Translations under genes and position numbers: made by a program
The notes under the pieces: model-generated
What the model saw: only the letters and a program-made list of their open reading frames with translations
What the model was told of the DNA's origin: nothing
The model's database searches: none
Assembly: GCF_000009265.1 (NCBI RefSeq)
Contig: NC_008380.1
Span: forward strand, 2,609,501 to 2,673,500
Length of the DNA stretch: 64,000 nucleotides
Origin: Rhizobium johnstonii 3841
GTDB taxonomy: Bacteria; Pseudomonadota; Alphaproteobacteria; Rhizobiales; Rhizobiaceae
Reading direction: 5' to 3'
Shown: piece by piece, positions 41,911 through 51,503 of the stretch
How positions within the stretch are numbered: the stretch's first letter is position 1
Layout: each line of letters begins with the position of its first letter

Positions 41911-42810
41911 CTAGCCGGCGAGAATCCAGTTCAACACCCGACGCCAGTCGATCATCCGGATCGGCGTCCCGTGATTGCCGGTCTGAAACAGCGTGAAACG
42001 CGCCGGATATTTTGCCTTGTGCAGGCTTTCGAACAGCGCCTGCTGGTTAGCGGCGGCATAGACCGGATCGCGGCTGCCATGGGCGAACCACAGCGGCAGC
42101 TTCGCCTTGTAGAAGGCGCTTCTGGTGAAATCGGGATCGGTGACCCCGCTCATGATCAGCATGCCGTTCAGCCGCTTGACGCTGTCGCTGTCACGCGCAA
42201 TACCCCAGCAAACCTGGCTGCCCATCGAGGCGCAGGAAAGGATGACCGGCCGGCCGGGCGATTGCGCGCTGGCATAGCGGATGAGGCCGCTGATCGCCGC
42301 AACGCCGCTGCTGTCGAAGCTCCTGACCGTCGGCGAATAATAAACGCCGCCATTGCCGGCGACGAGGTTCTTGAGGCGGTTGAAATTGCCGCCGAAGCTG
42401 TAGTCGTTGGCGCCGAGCCGCCGGTCGCCGTCGCGCCCATGGATGAAAATCACCGTAAAAGCGGCATTCCCGGCCGGTCCCACCCTGGTGACATCGAGCT
42501 TGATGCCGTCGAGAGACAGCGTCTCGTCCGCTTGCGCCTTGCGGATTCCGAGCGCCACATATTTCTGCTGCACCCGCTTTTGCGGGATCTGGTCGCGGCC
42601 GTTGATATCGCGCATCTCGTCATAATCGATGACCTCGAAGGCGCCGTCATCACCTGTCTGCAACACGGTCTGCTTCGAAAACAGGTCGTCCTTGAAAGGC
42701 GGCAAAGCATCGGCTGCCTCTGCCGGACCAACAGCGGACAGGATGGCCGCGGACAAGAAAAACGCCGCAATTGCGGTGATGATGGTGCAATGACTTGTGG
42801 ACATTCGCAT
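41911..42810 (-). CDS. Exported alpha/beta-hydrolase-like protein
   Basis: 299 residues from ATG 42810 (ATG 42804 also possible; AGGAA upstream). The signal peptide covers STSHCTIITAIAAFFLSAAI and ends in AEA. The hydrolase fold shows the oxyanion strand FTVIFIHGRDGDRRLG, nucleophile Ser in ILSCASMGSQVCWG, Asp in WFAHGSRDPVYAA and His in FQTGNHGTPIRM. Probably a periplasmic esterase or related hydrolase. Substrate unknown. Transcribed away from parE. Confidence 0.75.
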   Translation of the reverse strand: MRMSTSHCTIITAIAAFFLSAAILSAVGPAEAADALPPFKDDLFSKQTVLQTGDDGAFEVIDYDEMRDINGRDQIPQKRVQQKYVALGIRKAQADETLSLDGIKLDVTRVGPAGNAAFTVIFIHGRDGDRRLGANDYSFGGNFNRLKNLVAGNGGVYYSPTVRSFDSSGVAAISGLIRYASAQSPGRPVILSCASMGSQVCWGIARDSDSVKRLNGMLIMSGVTDPDFTRSAFYKAKLPLWFAHGSRDPVYAAANQQALFESLHKAKYPARFTLFQTGNHGTPIRMIDWRRVLNWILAG

Positions 42811-43026
42811 TCGGATGGTTCCTGAAGCCTGCCGCCGCTTGCCATTCCGCGCCCGGCAACGCAAATCATTTGGGAAAATCCCGCCAAGTCCGGCGGTGTC
42901 GCGTATAGAAGTGCTTTCTGGCAAAATCTGTCTGATTCGCAAACGTGGCATGAAATGCGGTGATTTTGGGTCGGCGGCGGATGCCCCAAGCCGGACCTAA
43001 GACAGGATGAAGATCTGAACGGCTCC

Positions 43027-45129
43027 ATGGACGATAGCAACGACCTCTTTTCCGGAATGCCCCTCTCTGAAAAACGCGAGGAGGCGCAGAAGCCTGCGGC
43101 GCCCGCCGAACGGCCGCCGGTGACGGCTGCGCTCGCCGCAGCGGCAGCACCCCCTGCTGCCGGAGCCTCCGCACGCCCGGCGCCCGCCGCCTCGAACTCC
43201 GATGATTACGGCGCCTCGTCGATCCGCGTCCTCGAAGGCCTCGAGCCGGTGCGCATGCGCCCGGGCATGTATATCGGCGGTACCGATGAAAAGGCGCTGC
43301 ACCACCTCTTTGCCGAAGTCATCGACAATGCGATGGACGAGGCGGTCGCCGGGCACGCCAATTTCATCGAGGTCTATCTCGACCTCGAGGGATATCTCAC
43401 CGTCTCCGATAACGGCCGCGGCATCCCGGTCGAGAACCATCCGCAGGTGCCGGGCAAGTCGACGCTCGAAGTCATCATGACCAAACTGCATGCCGGCGGC
43501 AAATTCGACGGCAAGGCCTATGAGACCTCCGGCGGCCTGCACGGCGTCGGCGTTTCGGTCGTCAACGCGCTCTCCGACGACCTCGAGGTGGAGGTGGCGC
43601 GAAACCGCAAGCTCTACCGCCAGCGTTTCTCCCGCGGCCTGCCGCAGGGCGGCCTCGAAGAGTTGGGCGACGTCCACAATCGCCGCGGCACCCGCGTGCG
43701 CTTCCATCCCGACCCCCAGATCTTTGGGGATCACATGAAGTTCGACGCCGCTCGCGTCTTCCGTATGGCGCGCTCCAAGGCCTATCTGTTCGGCGGCGTC
43801 GAGATCCGCTGGAGCTGCGAGGCGGGCGTGCTGCCCGAAGGTTCCGAGGTCCCTGACAAGGCCGTGTTCCACTTCCCCGGCGGCCTGAAGGACTATCTCC
43901 AGGCGACGATGGGCAAGGAGTTCACCGTCACCCGCGAGATCTTTGCCGGTAAGACCGAGAAGACCAGCGGCCACGGCTCGATGGAATGGGCGATCACCTG
44001 GTATGGCGGCGATCCGCAGGTGCATTCCTATTGCAACACCATCCCGACGCCCGAAGGCGGCACGCATGAGGCCGGCCTTCGCATCGCATTGACCAAGGGC
44101 CTGAAGGCCTATGCCGAACTGACGCAGAACAAGCGCGCCGCGCAGATCACCACTGACGACGTGATGATCTCGGCCGTCGGCATGCTGTCGGTCTTTATTC
44201 GCGAGCCGGAATTCGTCGGCCAGACCAAGGACAAGCTTGCGACAGTCGAGGCCCAGCGCATCGTCGAGAACGCGCTGCGCGACCCCTTCGACCATTACCT
44301 TGCGGACAATCCGAACGAGTCGGCCAAGCTGCTCGACTGGGTGATCGAGCGCGCCGAGGAGCGCCTGCGCCGCCGCAAGGAAAAGGAAGTCAACCGCAAG
44401 AGCGCTGTGCGCAAATTGCGCCTGCCCGGCAAGCTCGCCGACTGCTCGCAGAACACCGCCGAGGGTGCCGAACTCTTCATCGTCGAGGGTGATTCGGCAG
44501 GTGGTTCGGCCAAGCAGGCGCGCAACCGCGCCAATCAGGCCATTCTGCCGCTGCGCGGCAAGATCCTCAACGTTGCCAGCGCCGGCCGCGAAAAACTCGG
44601 CGCCAACCAGCAGCTCGCCGATCTCATCCAGGCGCTCGGCTGCGGCACGCGCTCGAAATACCGCGACGAAGACCTGCGCTACGAGCGCATCATCGTCATG
44701 ACCGATGCCGATGTCGACGGCGCCCACATCGCCTCGCTGCTCATCACCTTCTTCTACCAGGAGATGCCGGAGCTGGTGCGCGGCGGCCATCTCTTCCTCG
44801 CGGTGCCGCCGCTTTACAAGATCACTCAAGGCTCGAAATCCGCCTATGCCCGCGATGACAATCATCGCGCCGAGCTGATGCAGACGGAGTTCAAGGGCAA
44901 GGCAAAGGTCGAGATCAGCCGCTTCAAAGGCCTCGGCGAAATGATGCCCGCCCAGCTCAAGGAAACCACGATGGATCCGTCCAAGCGCACCCTGCTCAAG
45001 GTGCTGATCGACGAGGTGGATTTCGAAGGCACCCGCAGCGCCGTCGACGATTTGATGGGCACCAAACCGGAAGCCCGCTTCCGCTTCATCCAGGACCGCG
45101 CGGCTTTCGCCGAAAACCTCGATATCTAG
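43027..45129 (+). CDS. parE: DNA topoisomerase IV subunit B
   Basis: 700 residues. A roughly 60-residue Ala/Pro-rich extension precedes the GHKL ATPase domain: SIRVLEGLEPVRMRPGMYIG, AEVIDNAMDEAVAGHA, VSDNGRGIPVENH and TSGGLHGVGVSVVNALS. The TOPRIM part has FIVEGDSAGGSAKQARNR and VMTDADVDGAHIASLL. Shorter than GyrB and with ParE-style wording (GTDEKALHHLFAEV), so it is the decatenase subunit. The partner parC is not in the window. Confidence 0.93.
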   Translation: MDDSNDLFSGMPLSEKREEAQKPAAPAERPPVTAALAAAAAPPAAGASARPAPAASNSDDYGASSIRVLEGLEPVRMRPGMYIGGTDEKALHHLFAEVIDNAMDEAVAGHANFIEVYLDLEGYLTVSDNGRGIPVENHPQVPGKSTLEVIMTKLHAGGKFDGKAYETSGGLHGVGVSVVNALSDDLEVEVARNRKLYRQRFSRGLPQGGLEELGDVHNRRGTRVRFHPDPQIFGDHMKFDAARVFRMARSKAYLFGGVEIRWSCEAGVLPEGSEVPDKAVFHFPGGLKDYLQATMGKEFTVTREIFAGKTEKTSGHGSMEWAITWYGGDPQVHSYCNTIPTPEGGTHEAGLRIALTKGLKAYAELTQNKRAAQITTDDVMISAVGMLSVFIREPEFVGQTKDKLATVEAQRIVENALRDPFDHYLADNPNESAKLLDWVIERAEERLRRRKEKEVNRKSAVRKLRLPGKLADCSQNTAEGAELFIVEGDSAGGSAKQARNRANQAILPLRGKILNVASAGREKLGANQQLADLIQALGCGTRSKYRDEDLRYERIIVMTDADVDGAHIASLLITFFYQEMPELVRGGHLFLAVPPLYKITQGSKSAYARDDNHRAELMQTEFKGKAKVEISRFKGLGEMMPAQLKETTMDPSKRTLLKVLIDEVDFEGTRSAVDDLMGTKPEARFRFIQDRAAFAENLDI

Positions 45130-45144
45130 GTGACAATCCAAGCT

Positions 45145-45175
45145 AAAAGTGGCCAGATATAGGTGAATCTGGCCA
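45145..45175 (-). terminator. Terminator of the lysR gene at 45238 (possibly bidirectional)
   Basis: TGGCCAGAT (45150-45158) and ATCTGGCCA (45167-45175) form a perfect 9-bp stem with an 8-nt loop. On the minus strand a TTTT run follows. It lies between convergent parE and lysR. Confidence 0.6.
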
Positions 45176-45237
45176 CGCCAAGTCCGGCTACGCCGCGCGC
45201 GGGATCGGTCGAAGCCCCCGCACTGCGGCGTCTTTCC

Positions 45238-46152
45238 CTAGTCCCAGTGGGCAGGCGTGCCAATATGTGCCTTGAGCGCCTCGGAGAAGGCTCTGATTTT
45301 TGCTGATGGCATCTGAAGCGCCCGCAGGAGGTAGATCCCTGAAGGGCGCTCGTTCCACCGCTCATCTTCAAGAGGCAGTCGAACAAGCCCGCCCGTCTTC
45401 ACGCTGGGTCCCGCCACCCAGCTGGGAAGGAATGCAATGCCCATACCGGAAAGAGCCGCTCCGTTTAGCGCCTCGAAGTCATCGGATCGAAAAGCGACTT
45501 TGTTACTGGCGTGTCCGGCGGACGTGCCGAACAAGTCCGACCATCCCAAAAGATCGTTTCCGTGGAGCTTGTCCAGCAGGCGCTGTTTTCGGAGGTCCCC
45601 TATGACCCTCGGTGTCTCATGAACAGCGAGATATCCCTCGCTCGCAACCAGGATCCTGTTCAATGGCGCCAGCTTTGTCGCGATCAGTGAACTGTCCTGC
45701 AGTTCGCCCATACGGACGACGAGATCGAGCCTCTCGGCGACAGGATCGGCAAGCCGCTCGGTCAAATCGAGTTCTACGTGAAGATCCGGATGCTGTTGGG
45801 CAAGCGCTGCGAGAACCGGGATCACGTACCGTTTCCCAAAGGTTGGAAAGCAGGCGATCCGCAGCGTGCCCGTGACTGCGTCATCGAACGCCGCGACCTC
45901 GGCATGGGTATCGGCGAGGTCATCGAGAAGACGCTGCGCCCTGTCGAACAGGTGGCTCCCGGCATCAGTCAGTGCCAATGCACGCGTCGATCGAACCAGG
46001 AGACTGACGCCAAGGTCCTGCTCCAAAGCGTCAATCTGGCGGACGATGGCTGAGGGTGTCACTGCTCGGCGTCGCGACGCGGCGGAGAAGCTGCCTGTCC
46101 TGACGACATCGACATAGACAGCAAGATGCTCGGCGAACCTGGGATCCTTCAT
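45238..46152 (-). CDS. LysR-family regulator
   Basis: 304 residues. HTH: HLAVYVDVVRTGSFSAASRR, then RAVTPSAIVRQIDALEQDLGVSLLVRSTRALALTDAGS. The effector domain contains GTLRIACFPTFGKRYVIPVL and ERLDLVVRMGELQDSSLIAT. Divergent from the 46270 gene with a 117-bp gap, so it probably controls the two genes there. No relation to the LysR proteins at 11689 and 27454 beyond the family. Confidence 0.88.
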   Translation of the reverse strand: MKDPRFAEHLAVYVDVVRTGSFSAASRRRAVTPSAIVRQIDALEQDLGVSLLVRSTRALALTDAGSHLFDRAQRLLDDLADTHAEVAAFDDAVTGTLRIACFPTFGKRYVIPVLAALAQQHPDLHVELDLTERLADPVAERLDLVVRMGELQDSSLIATKLAPLNRILVASEGYLAVHETPRVIGDLRKQRLLDKLHGNDLLGWSDLFGTSAGHASNKVAFRSDDFEALNGAALSGMGIAFLPSWVAGPSVKTGGLVRLPLEDERWNERPSGIYLLRALQMPSAKIRAFSEALKAHIGTPAHWD

Positions 46153-46269
46153 CTTTGCCTACGACGCAAAACCGTTTCGAGCATTCAGTTCGTTATCATC
46201 TGCAGGCATTAAGCGCACATTCCTTCTCGTCAACGGGCAACACCCCCAATCAACAGAAGGAACAACACA

Positions 46270-46806
46270 ATGGTCAAGGTCCTAGAAGACATTCTTTCGC
46301 AGTCGGCATACTCCGCCGAAATCGAGGTGCCTCTCGAAAAGGTCAACATCGCGGACTGGCTCTTCAATCTGCCTGAATCCGAGTATCTGCGCTGCTGCCC
46401 GCCCGATCACATCGCAGCAGGAGTAACCTGGACGGACGATGGTCGCAGGATGTCGATCAACGTCGAACAGATCGGGTCAGGCCTGGTGGTCCAGCACTAT
46501 GTAGCCGAAGTGGCTGAGCCCGCTTACTGCCGCATGAACTCCATCTCTGACGTGTTCACCGCAAACGGCCGCACCCAGGTCAACGTAGTTTGGGAGCTGA
46601 TCGCCGAGAAGGTCGACGATAGCCGCACCCGCTACACCAACCGCGTCACCGCTCATCCGACTGAGGCCTTCATGGACTTCCTCGCGGAACATGGCGTCGA
46701 ATACAAGGATGCGGCGGCTGCCCGTCAGGTCGCTGGCGGCGACCACAACAGACGCGAGACCCCGCTGTTCGCCGCGAGCATTGCCCGCCGCGCACTGGCC
46801 AAGTGA
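46270..46806 (+). CDS. Hypothetical SRPBCC-like protein
   Basis: 178 residues, soluble. The segments ADWLFNLPESEYLRCCPPDH, VTWTDDGRRMSINVEQIGSG and the strand-rich VWELIAEKVDDSRTRYTNRV suggest a START/SRPBCC-type ligand-binding fold, but I cannot name a family with certainty. It is followed 9 bp later by a quinone oxidoreductase gene and is divergent from lysR. Confidence 0.65.
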   Translation: MVKVLEDILSQSAYSAEIEVPLEKVNIADWLFNLPESEYLRCCPPDHIAAGVTWTDDGRRMSINVEQIGSGLVVQHYVAEVAEPAYCRMNSISDVFTANGRTQVNVVWELIAEKVDDSRTRYTNRVTAHPTEAFMDFLAEHGVEYKDAAAARQVAGGDHNRRETPLFAASIARRALAK

Positions 46807-46815
46807 GGTCGTGCG

Positions 46816-47826
46816 ATGAAAGCGATCGTTTTCGATGACTTCGGCGGTCCAGCGGTTCTCAGACTGGCCGAGGTTCCTCTGCCCGACATCCGGCCAGACG
46901 ATCTCCTGGTCAAGGTGAGGGCTGCAGGAGTCAATCGAGCCGACATCCTCCAGCGCGAGGGTGTCTACGGCAGCCAAACCTATGGAGACAGCTCCATTCT
47001 AGGTTTGGAAGTCGCCGGAGAAGTTGTGGCTGTTGGTAAGAGCGTCCGCGACTACGGAGTTGGAAATCGCGTCATGGGAATCGTGGGGGGTGGTGCATAT
47101 GCTCAATACGCTCGTCTCGACAGCGGCATGGCAGCGCGGATCCCGGAAAGTCTTTCGTTCATCGAGGCGGCCGCCATCATGGAAAGCTTCGTAACGGGCT
47201 GGGAGGCTCTCGCCCATCTCGGGCAGGTCGCCAAGGCAGAGACGGTTCTCGTCCACGCGGCGGCGGGCGGCATTGGTTCGGCTACCGTTCAACTCGCAAG
47301 ATCCGCTGGCGCTAGTGTGCTGGCGACCGCGTCTGACGAAAACGTCGAAAGGGTCCTGTCACTCGGCGCGGCGGCAGTCTTCGATTACCGCCGAAGCGAT
47401 TTCGAAGCCGAGGTGATCGACTTCACTGCTTCGCGCGGCGTAGATCTCGTGATCGACTTCGTCGGCGGCGCATATCTTGCTCGAAACATCCGCAGCCTCG
47501 CACCCGGCGGACGGCTTGTACAGGTTGGCCTGCTCGGCGGCGACGGCGACGCGATAATCCCGCTCGATATCGTGCTGCACAAACATCTGCGGATCATGGG
47601 GACGGTCATGAAGTCGCGGTCTCGGGACGTAAAACGGGCGATGGTCGATCGTTTCAGACAACATGTCCTGCCGCGGCTCGGCGGCGAGATCGTCCCAATC
47701 GTTGCCGCTACCTACCCCCTAGCGCAGGCGGCGGAGGCACAGCGAAGGATGGAGACCGGTGGGCTGTTCGGCAAGGTGGTACTCGACTTTCGTGATCCAG
47801 CACCACACGGATGGCTCGCTCACTGA
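46816..47826 (+). CDS. Zinc-independent medium-chain NAD(P)H:quinone oxidoreductase-like protein
   Basis: 336 residues of the MDR superfamily, quinone oxidoreductase/PIG3 type. MKAIVFDDFGGPAVLRLAEV, VRAAGVNRADILQREGVYG and the cofactor motif VLVHAAAGGIGSATVQLARS are typical. The catalytic zinc Cys/His residues of alcohol dehydrogenases are absent. It probably reduces quinones or alpha,beta-unsaturated carbonyls with NADPH. Coupled to the gene at 46270. Confidence 0.88.
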   Translation: MKAIVFDDFGGPAVLRLAEVPLPDIRPDDLLVKVRAAGVNRADILQREGVYGSQTYGDSSILGLEVAGEVVAVGKSVRDYGVGNRVMGIVGGGAYAQYARLDSGMAARIPESLSFIEAAAIMESFVTGWEALAHLGQVAKAETVLVHAAAGGIGSATVQLARSAGASVLATASDENVERVLSLGAAAVFDYRRSDFEAEVIDFTASRGVDLVIDFVGGAYLARNIRSLAPGGRLVQVGLLGGDGDAIIPLDIVLHKHLRIMGTVMKSRSRDVKRAMVDRFRQHVLPRLGGEIVPIVAATYPLAQAAEAQRRMETGGLFGKVVLDFRDPAPHGWLAH

Positions 47827-48428
47827 CCTCATGTGAAAACTTGTTCGTTGTCTTGCTCATATCGGCTCCACTCTCTCAGAAATTGGAGCCTCCGGCAAAA
47901 CCGGTGCGGTTCAGCTCCCTCAATGGGCAATCAAGCTGGAGGTCGTCGAAACATTCATGCATGAATACTGTTCGTTGGATCGGCTCGCCGGAATGCATCG
48001 AGTTCGTCTATGGACGATGAAGAAGAGGCTTGACGACGCTAGTGTGCCGCCAGCGTTTACAGCTGGAGAAATACCCTTCTATCGTCGCGCACCCGGCTTT
48101 TCTGTGGGCCGTTTTCGTTGGCCATTTCTGGGTGCTTGGTTGGCCAAGTCTCAGTGTGTTTTCAAATCTACGACGCTTGATATCAATATGTTACAGGCAA
48201 GATGGCCAGTACCTCGATAGGTTTCTCACTAGGGTGCCATCGAGCGCGCCAGACGGTCCGATAGAGACGGGTTCGACGCGCCGCATTTTAGCATCGACGA
48301 TTTCACGGAACTGACGAAGAACCGTAACAACTCCGTCAAACAACCGGCGCATGAAGCGGTCGGCGCGCCTTCCCCGGGGGAGCATTTGCGCCGGTCGAAC
48401 CGTTTTCAACCCTTGCCGGATATTTGTC
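47827..48428. other. Gene-poor region containing a decayed HTH gene
   Basis: About 600 bp without an intact gene; codon use decays away from a short coding-like core (47900-48090, listed separately). The remainder, up to the phytase-like gene, shows no structure beyond a possible promoter. Confidence 0.5.
47880..48100 (+). pseudogene. Remnant of an HTH-containing protein
   Basis: One frame reads LPQWAIKLEVVETFMHEYCS, then LDRLAGMHRVRLWTMKKRLDD and ASVPPAFTAGEIPFYRR without a good start or ribosome site, and loses coding character afterwards. The middle looks like a helix-turn-helix (LAGMHRVRLWTMKKRL). It may be the end of a regulator or transposition-associated gene cut by rearrangement. The family is not identified. 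Confidence 0.35.
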
Positions 48429-49562
48429 ATGACCAAGCGTTTTCTCGCGACTGCCGCTTTCGTTCTCCTGTCCAGCACCGTCAGCGCCACCGATATCGGC
48501 ACCACTTTTGAGACCGCCTGCCCCTTCGGCGATTGCGCCGCCGGCATTTCGCTATCTTATCTCGGTGAGTTCGTCATCCCGACTGGCCACATGGAAAACG
48601 GCGTTGAGTTCGGCGGCATTTCCGGCCTCGATTTCGATGCCGCCACCGGCCACTATATCGCCATCAGCGACGACCGCTCGGAAAGAGGCCCGGCCCGTTT
48701 CTATGAGCTCGACGTCGATCTCGACGCGTCGGGCCTCAAGGGCGTTTCGGTCGTCAAGCAGGTGACGCTGAAAGAAAAGAACGGCGAGCCCTTCGCTGCC
48801 CGGAGCGTCGATCCGGAATCGATCCGCCTCGGCGAGGACGGCATCTATTGGGGCAGCGAAGGCGACGGCAAGGCGCTGCTGGCGCCCTTCGTCCGCGTCG
48901 CTTCGCCGGACGGTTCCTTCGTCCGCGAATTCAAGCTTCCGGAGGGCTTTGCGCCGACCGCGGACAAGTCGACCGGCATCCGTGACAACCTCGCCTTCGA
49001 GGACCTTGCCATCGCGCCTTCCGGCGATGTTTTCGTCGGTGTCGAAGCCGCCCTTTACCAGGATGGCCCGAAATCCTCGCTGACGTCAGGCAGCCTGTCG
49101 CGCATCGTCCGCTACGACGGCGCCACCGGCGAGCCCAAGGCTGAGTACGTCTACCCCGTCTCACCGATCCCGCAGGCAGCCACCAAGGCCGACGGCGGCA
49201 ATGACAACGGCATGTCCGAGATTCTTGCCCTCGACGATCACCGCCTGCTCGCCGTCGAACGCAGCTATGCCCAGGGCTTCGGCAACAACATCAAGATCAT
49301 GATGATGGATCTGACTGATGCCACCGATGTATCCGCTATCGTTTCGCTCGCCAAAAACGACCAGCGCGTCGTCCCCGTCCGCAAGAGCCAGGTCCTCGAT
49401 TTGAGGGCGATCGGCCTCGTTCCAGACAATATCGAGGCGATGTCGCTCGGCAAGGCCAAGGACGGCACCGATGTTCTCATTCTCGGCTCCGACAATAATT
49501 TCTCGACCAGCCAGAAGACGCAATTCTATGCCTTCAAGGTTCTCAGCCGTCCGCAGCAGTAA
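48429..49562 (+). CDS. Phytase-like esterase domain protein (exported)
   Basis: 377 residues with a signal peptide (MTKRFLATAAFVLLSSTVSA). It has the esterase-like-of-phytase domain: GGISGLDFDAATGHYIAISDD, RSERGPARFYELDVDLDASG, RSVDPESIRLGEDGIYWGSE, DGGNDNGMSEILALDDHRLLA and the final LVPDNIEAMSLG. Beta-propeller-like, periplasmic. Phosphate-ester hydrolysis is suggested by the family name but not established for this group. Confidence 0.85.
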   Translation: MTKRFLATAAFVLLSSTVSATDIGTTFETACPFGDCAAGISLSYLGEFVIPTGHMENGVEFGGISGLDFDAATGHYIAISDDRSERGPARFYELDVDLDASGLKGVSVVKQVTLKEKNGEPFAARSVDPESIRLGEDGIYWGSEGDGKALLAPFVRVASPDGSFVREFKLPEGFAPTADKSTGIRDNLAFEDLAIAPSGDVFVGVEAALYQDGPKSSLTSGSLSRIVRYDGATGEPKAEYVYPVSPIPQAATKADGGNDNGMSEILALDDHRLLAVERSYAQGFGNNIKIMMMDLTDATDVSAIVSLAKNDQRVVPVRKSQVLDLRAIGLVPDNIEAMSLGKAKDGTDVLILGSDNNFSTSQKTQFYAFKVLSRPQQ

Positions 49563-49678
49563 GACGCCCGGGTCTGAAGGTCGACTAGCGACGCTTTGTA
49601 TACGCTTTCATGGTGCGGACCTTGAAACCGCCGGGGTGATGGCCCATAACCAGAGTACAAGAAAAAGAAGAGGCGCGC

Positions 49679-50896
49679 GTGGGTGTGTTCGACCGTCAGA
49701 AAAGCAATCATGAACCGCGATGGCTCGGATCGTCGGCGCAGACGCGCACGCCGCTGATTCCCTCCATTTCGGCGGCGCGCTGGCTGCTGGTCCTGGTCGT
49801 CGCTGCCGGCGTTTATTTCTTCTACGGCTTCCTCGTGCCGGTGCTCGCAGCCCTCGTCATCGGCTTTGCCAGCTGGCCGCTCTACCGCAAGCTTCTTGCC
49901 CGCGTCGGCGGCAATACGACGATCGCCGCGACCATCGCCATCATCCTGATCATCACCTTCCTGGTCATCCCGATCGGGCTTGCGGTGACCTATACGACGG
50001 GCGAAGTGCGCACCTGGGTCGCCTGGGCCATCCACGCCAACCGCGCCGGCGCGCCGACACCCGACTGGATCGTCGCATTGCCGTGGGCCGGCGCCTATCT
50101 CGATGAAGTCTGGACAAAATATATCGGCAGTCCCGGCGCGCTCGGCGAGGTCATCCAGGCGGTCAGCGGCGCCAATATCGGTAACATATACCGTGCCGTG
50201 CTGGCGGCCGGCGGCGGCGCTTTCCACCTGCTGCTGACGCTGCTCTTCATGCTGATCGCGCTGTTCTTCGTCTATCGCGACGGCTTCTCCTTCTCCAAGC
50301 AGATCGACATGCTGGGCGAGCGCATCCTGCCCAACCGCTGGGAGCGCATTTCCCGCGTCGTGCCGGCGACGATCAGCTCCACCGTCATGGGCATGACGCT
50401 GATCGCGATCGGCGAAGGCATCGTACTCGGTCTTGCCTACTGGATTGCCGGCGTGCCCTCGCCGGTGACGCTCGGCGTGCTGACGGGCGTGATGGCGCTG
50501 ATACCGGGCGGTGCGCCGCTCTCCTTCACGCTGGTCTCCATCTATCTGCTGGCGAGCGGCTCGCATGTCGCCGGCATCAGTCTCTTCGTCTGGGGGACGG
50601 TCGAGCTCTTCATCGTCGACAAGACGCTGCGGCCTAAGCTCGTCGGTGGTCCGATCAAGCTGCCCTTCCTGCCGACCTTCTTCGGCCTCGTCGGCGGCGT
50701 CAAGACGATGGGTTTCCTCGGCCTCTTCATCGGCCCGGTGCTGATGGCGCTGATCGTCGCCATCTGGCGCGAATGGATCCACGAGGCCCGCAACGCCGAC
50801 AAGAGCGAGACCGGCCCCCAGATCATCATCGACGAACAGGCCCCGCCGCCGGTCCCCGGTTCGCCGAAAACCATGCCGCGCGTCGCCGAAGGCTAA
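49679..50896 (+). CDS. AI-2E (TqsA-like) family transporter
   Basis: 405 residues starting at GTG 49679 (GAAGAGG upstream). About eight hydrophobic helices with PVLAALVIGFASWPLYRKLL near the start and the C-terminal family block GVPSPVTLGVLTGVMALIPG, LPFLPTFFGLVGGVKTMGFL and FIGPVLMALIVAIW. Some members export the AI-2 signal; others act as ion antiporters, so the substrate is open. The hydrophilic C-terminus is Pro-rich. Confidence 0.87.
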   Translation: MGVFDRQKSNHEPRWLGSSAQTRTPLIPSISAARWLLVLVVAAGVYFFYGFLVPVLAALVIGFASWPLYRKLLARVGGNTTIAATIAIILIITFLVIPIGLAVTYTTGEVRTWVAWAIHANRAGAPTPDWIVALPWAGAYLDEVWTKYIGSPGALGEVIQAVSGANIGNIYRAVLAAGGGAFHLLLTLLFMLIALFFVYRDGFSFSKQIDMLGERILPNRWERISRVVPATISSTVMGMTLIAIGEGIVLGLAYWIAGVPSPVTLGVLTGVMALIPGGAPLSFTLVSIYLLASGSHVAGISLFVWGTVELFIVDKTLRPKLVGGPIKLPFLPTFFGLVGGVKTMGFLGLFIGPVLMALIVAIWREWIHEARNADKSETGPQIIIDEQAPPPVPGSPKTMPRVAEG

Positions 50897-50915
50897 ACAT
50901 GGTTTCGCAGACCGG

Positions 50916-51374
50916 CTAGCCCAGCTGCTTTTCCATGAACAGGCTGAGCGGGTCCGGCAGATAGCTGCCAAAGGGCTCGATTTCCCGATATCCGTATTTG
51001 CGGTAGAGAGCGATCGCCTCGGGCTGGTAGATGCCGGTTTCGAGCCGGATCGCCGTCAGCCCCTTTTCCCCGGCGATCGCTTCGAGCGCATTCATCAGGC
51101 CGCTGGCGATCCTCAGGCCCCTCGCCTCGGGATCGACGAACATGCGCTTGATCTCCGCCGTGCCGTCGCCGGCCTCGACCAGCGCGCAGCAGCCGACGAT
51201 CGCATCGCCATTGCGCGCGACCAGAAAGCTCACCGAAGGCTTTTCCAGCGCCGAAAGGTCGACCAGATGGTTGCTTTCAGCCGGATAGAGCGATTGCGCA
51301 TAGGCATCCGAGAGATCGAGAAGCCGGATGACGCCCTCCTGGCGTGGCGGTTCAAGAGCGATGGTGACGGACAT
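50916..51374 (-). CDS. GNAT-family N-acetyltransferase
   Basis: 152 residues from ATG 51374. Acetyl-CoA-binding region reads EIKRMFVDPEARGLRIASGL, then IRLETGIYQPEAIALYRKYG and YREIEPFGSYLPDPLSLFME. This resembles the YsnE/PhnO-like group. Convergent with the AI-2E gene. Substrate unknown. Confidence 0.87.
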   Translation of the reverse strand: MSVTIALEPPRQEGVIRLLDLSDAYAQSLYPAESNHLVDLSALEKPSVSFLVARNGDAIVGCCALVEAGDGTAEIKRMFVDPEARGLRIASGLMNALEAIAGEKGLTAIRLETGIYQPEAIALYRKYGYREIEPFGSYLPDPLSLFMEKQLG

Positions 51375-51503
51375 GCTGGCTCCCTCTGCCGGCGCGGGAC
51401 AAAATTTTCCCCGATATGACGAAGAGTTAATGTCCTTGCCTTCATTCGGTTGGAATTGCGCCCTCTAAGGCGATGAGGTGCTCAATAATCAAGGAAGCAG
51501 AAT

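Noticed and set aside
42997..45141. A 714-residue minus-strand ORF opposite parE
   Set aside because: Exact antisense of parE with shadow composition; parE has all family motifs.
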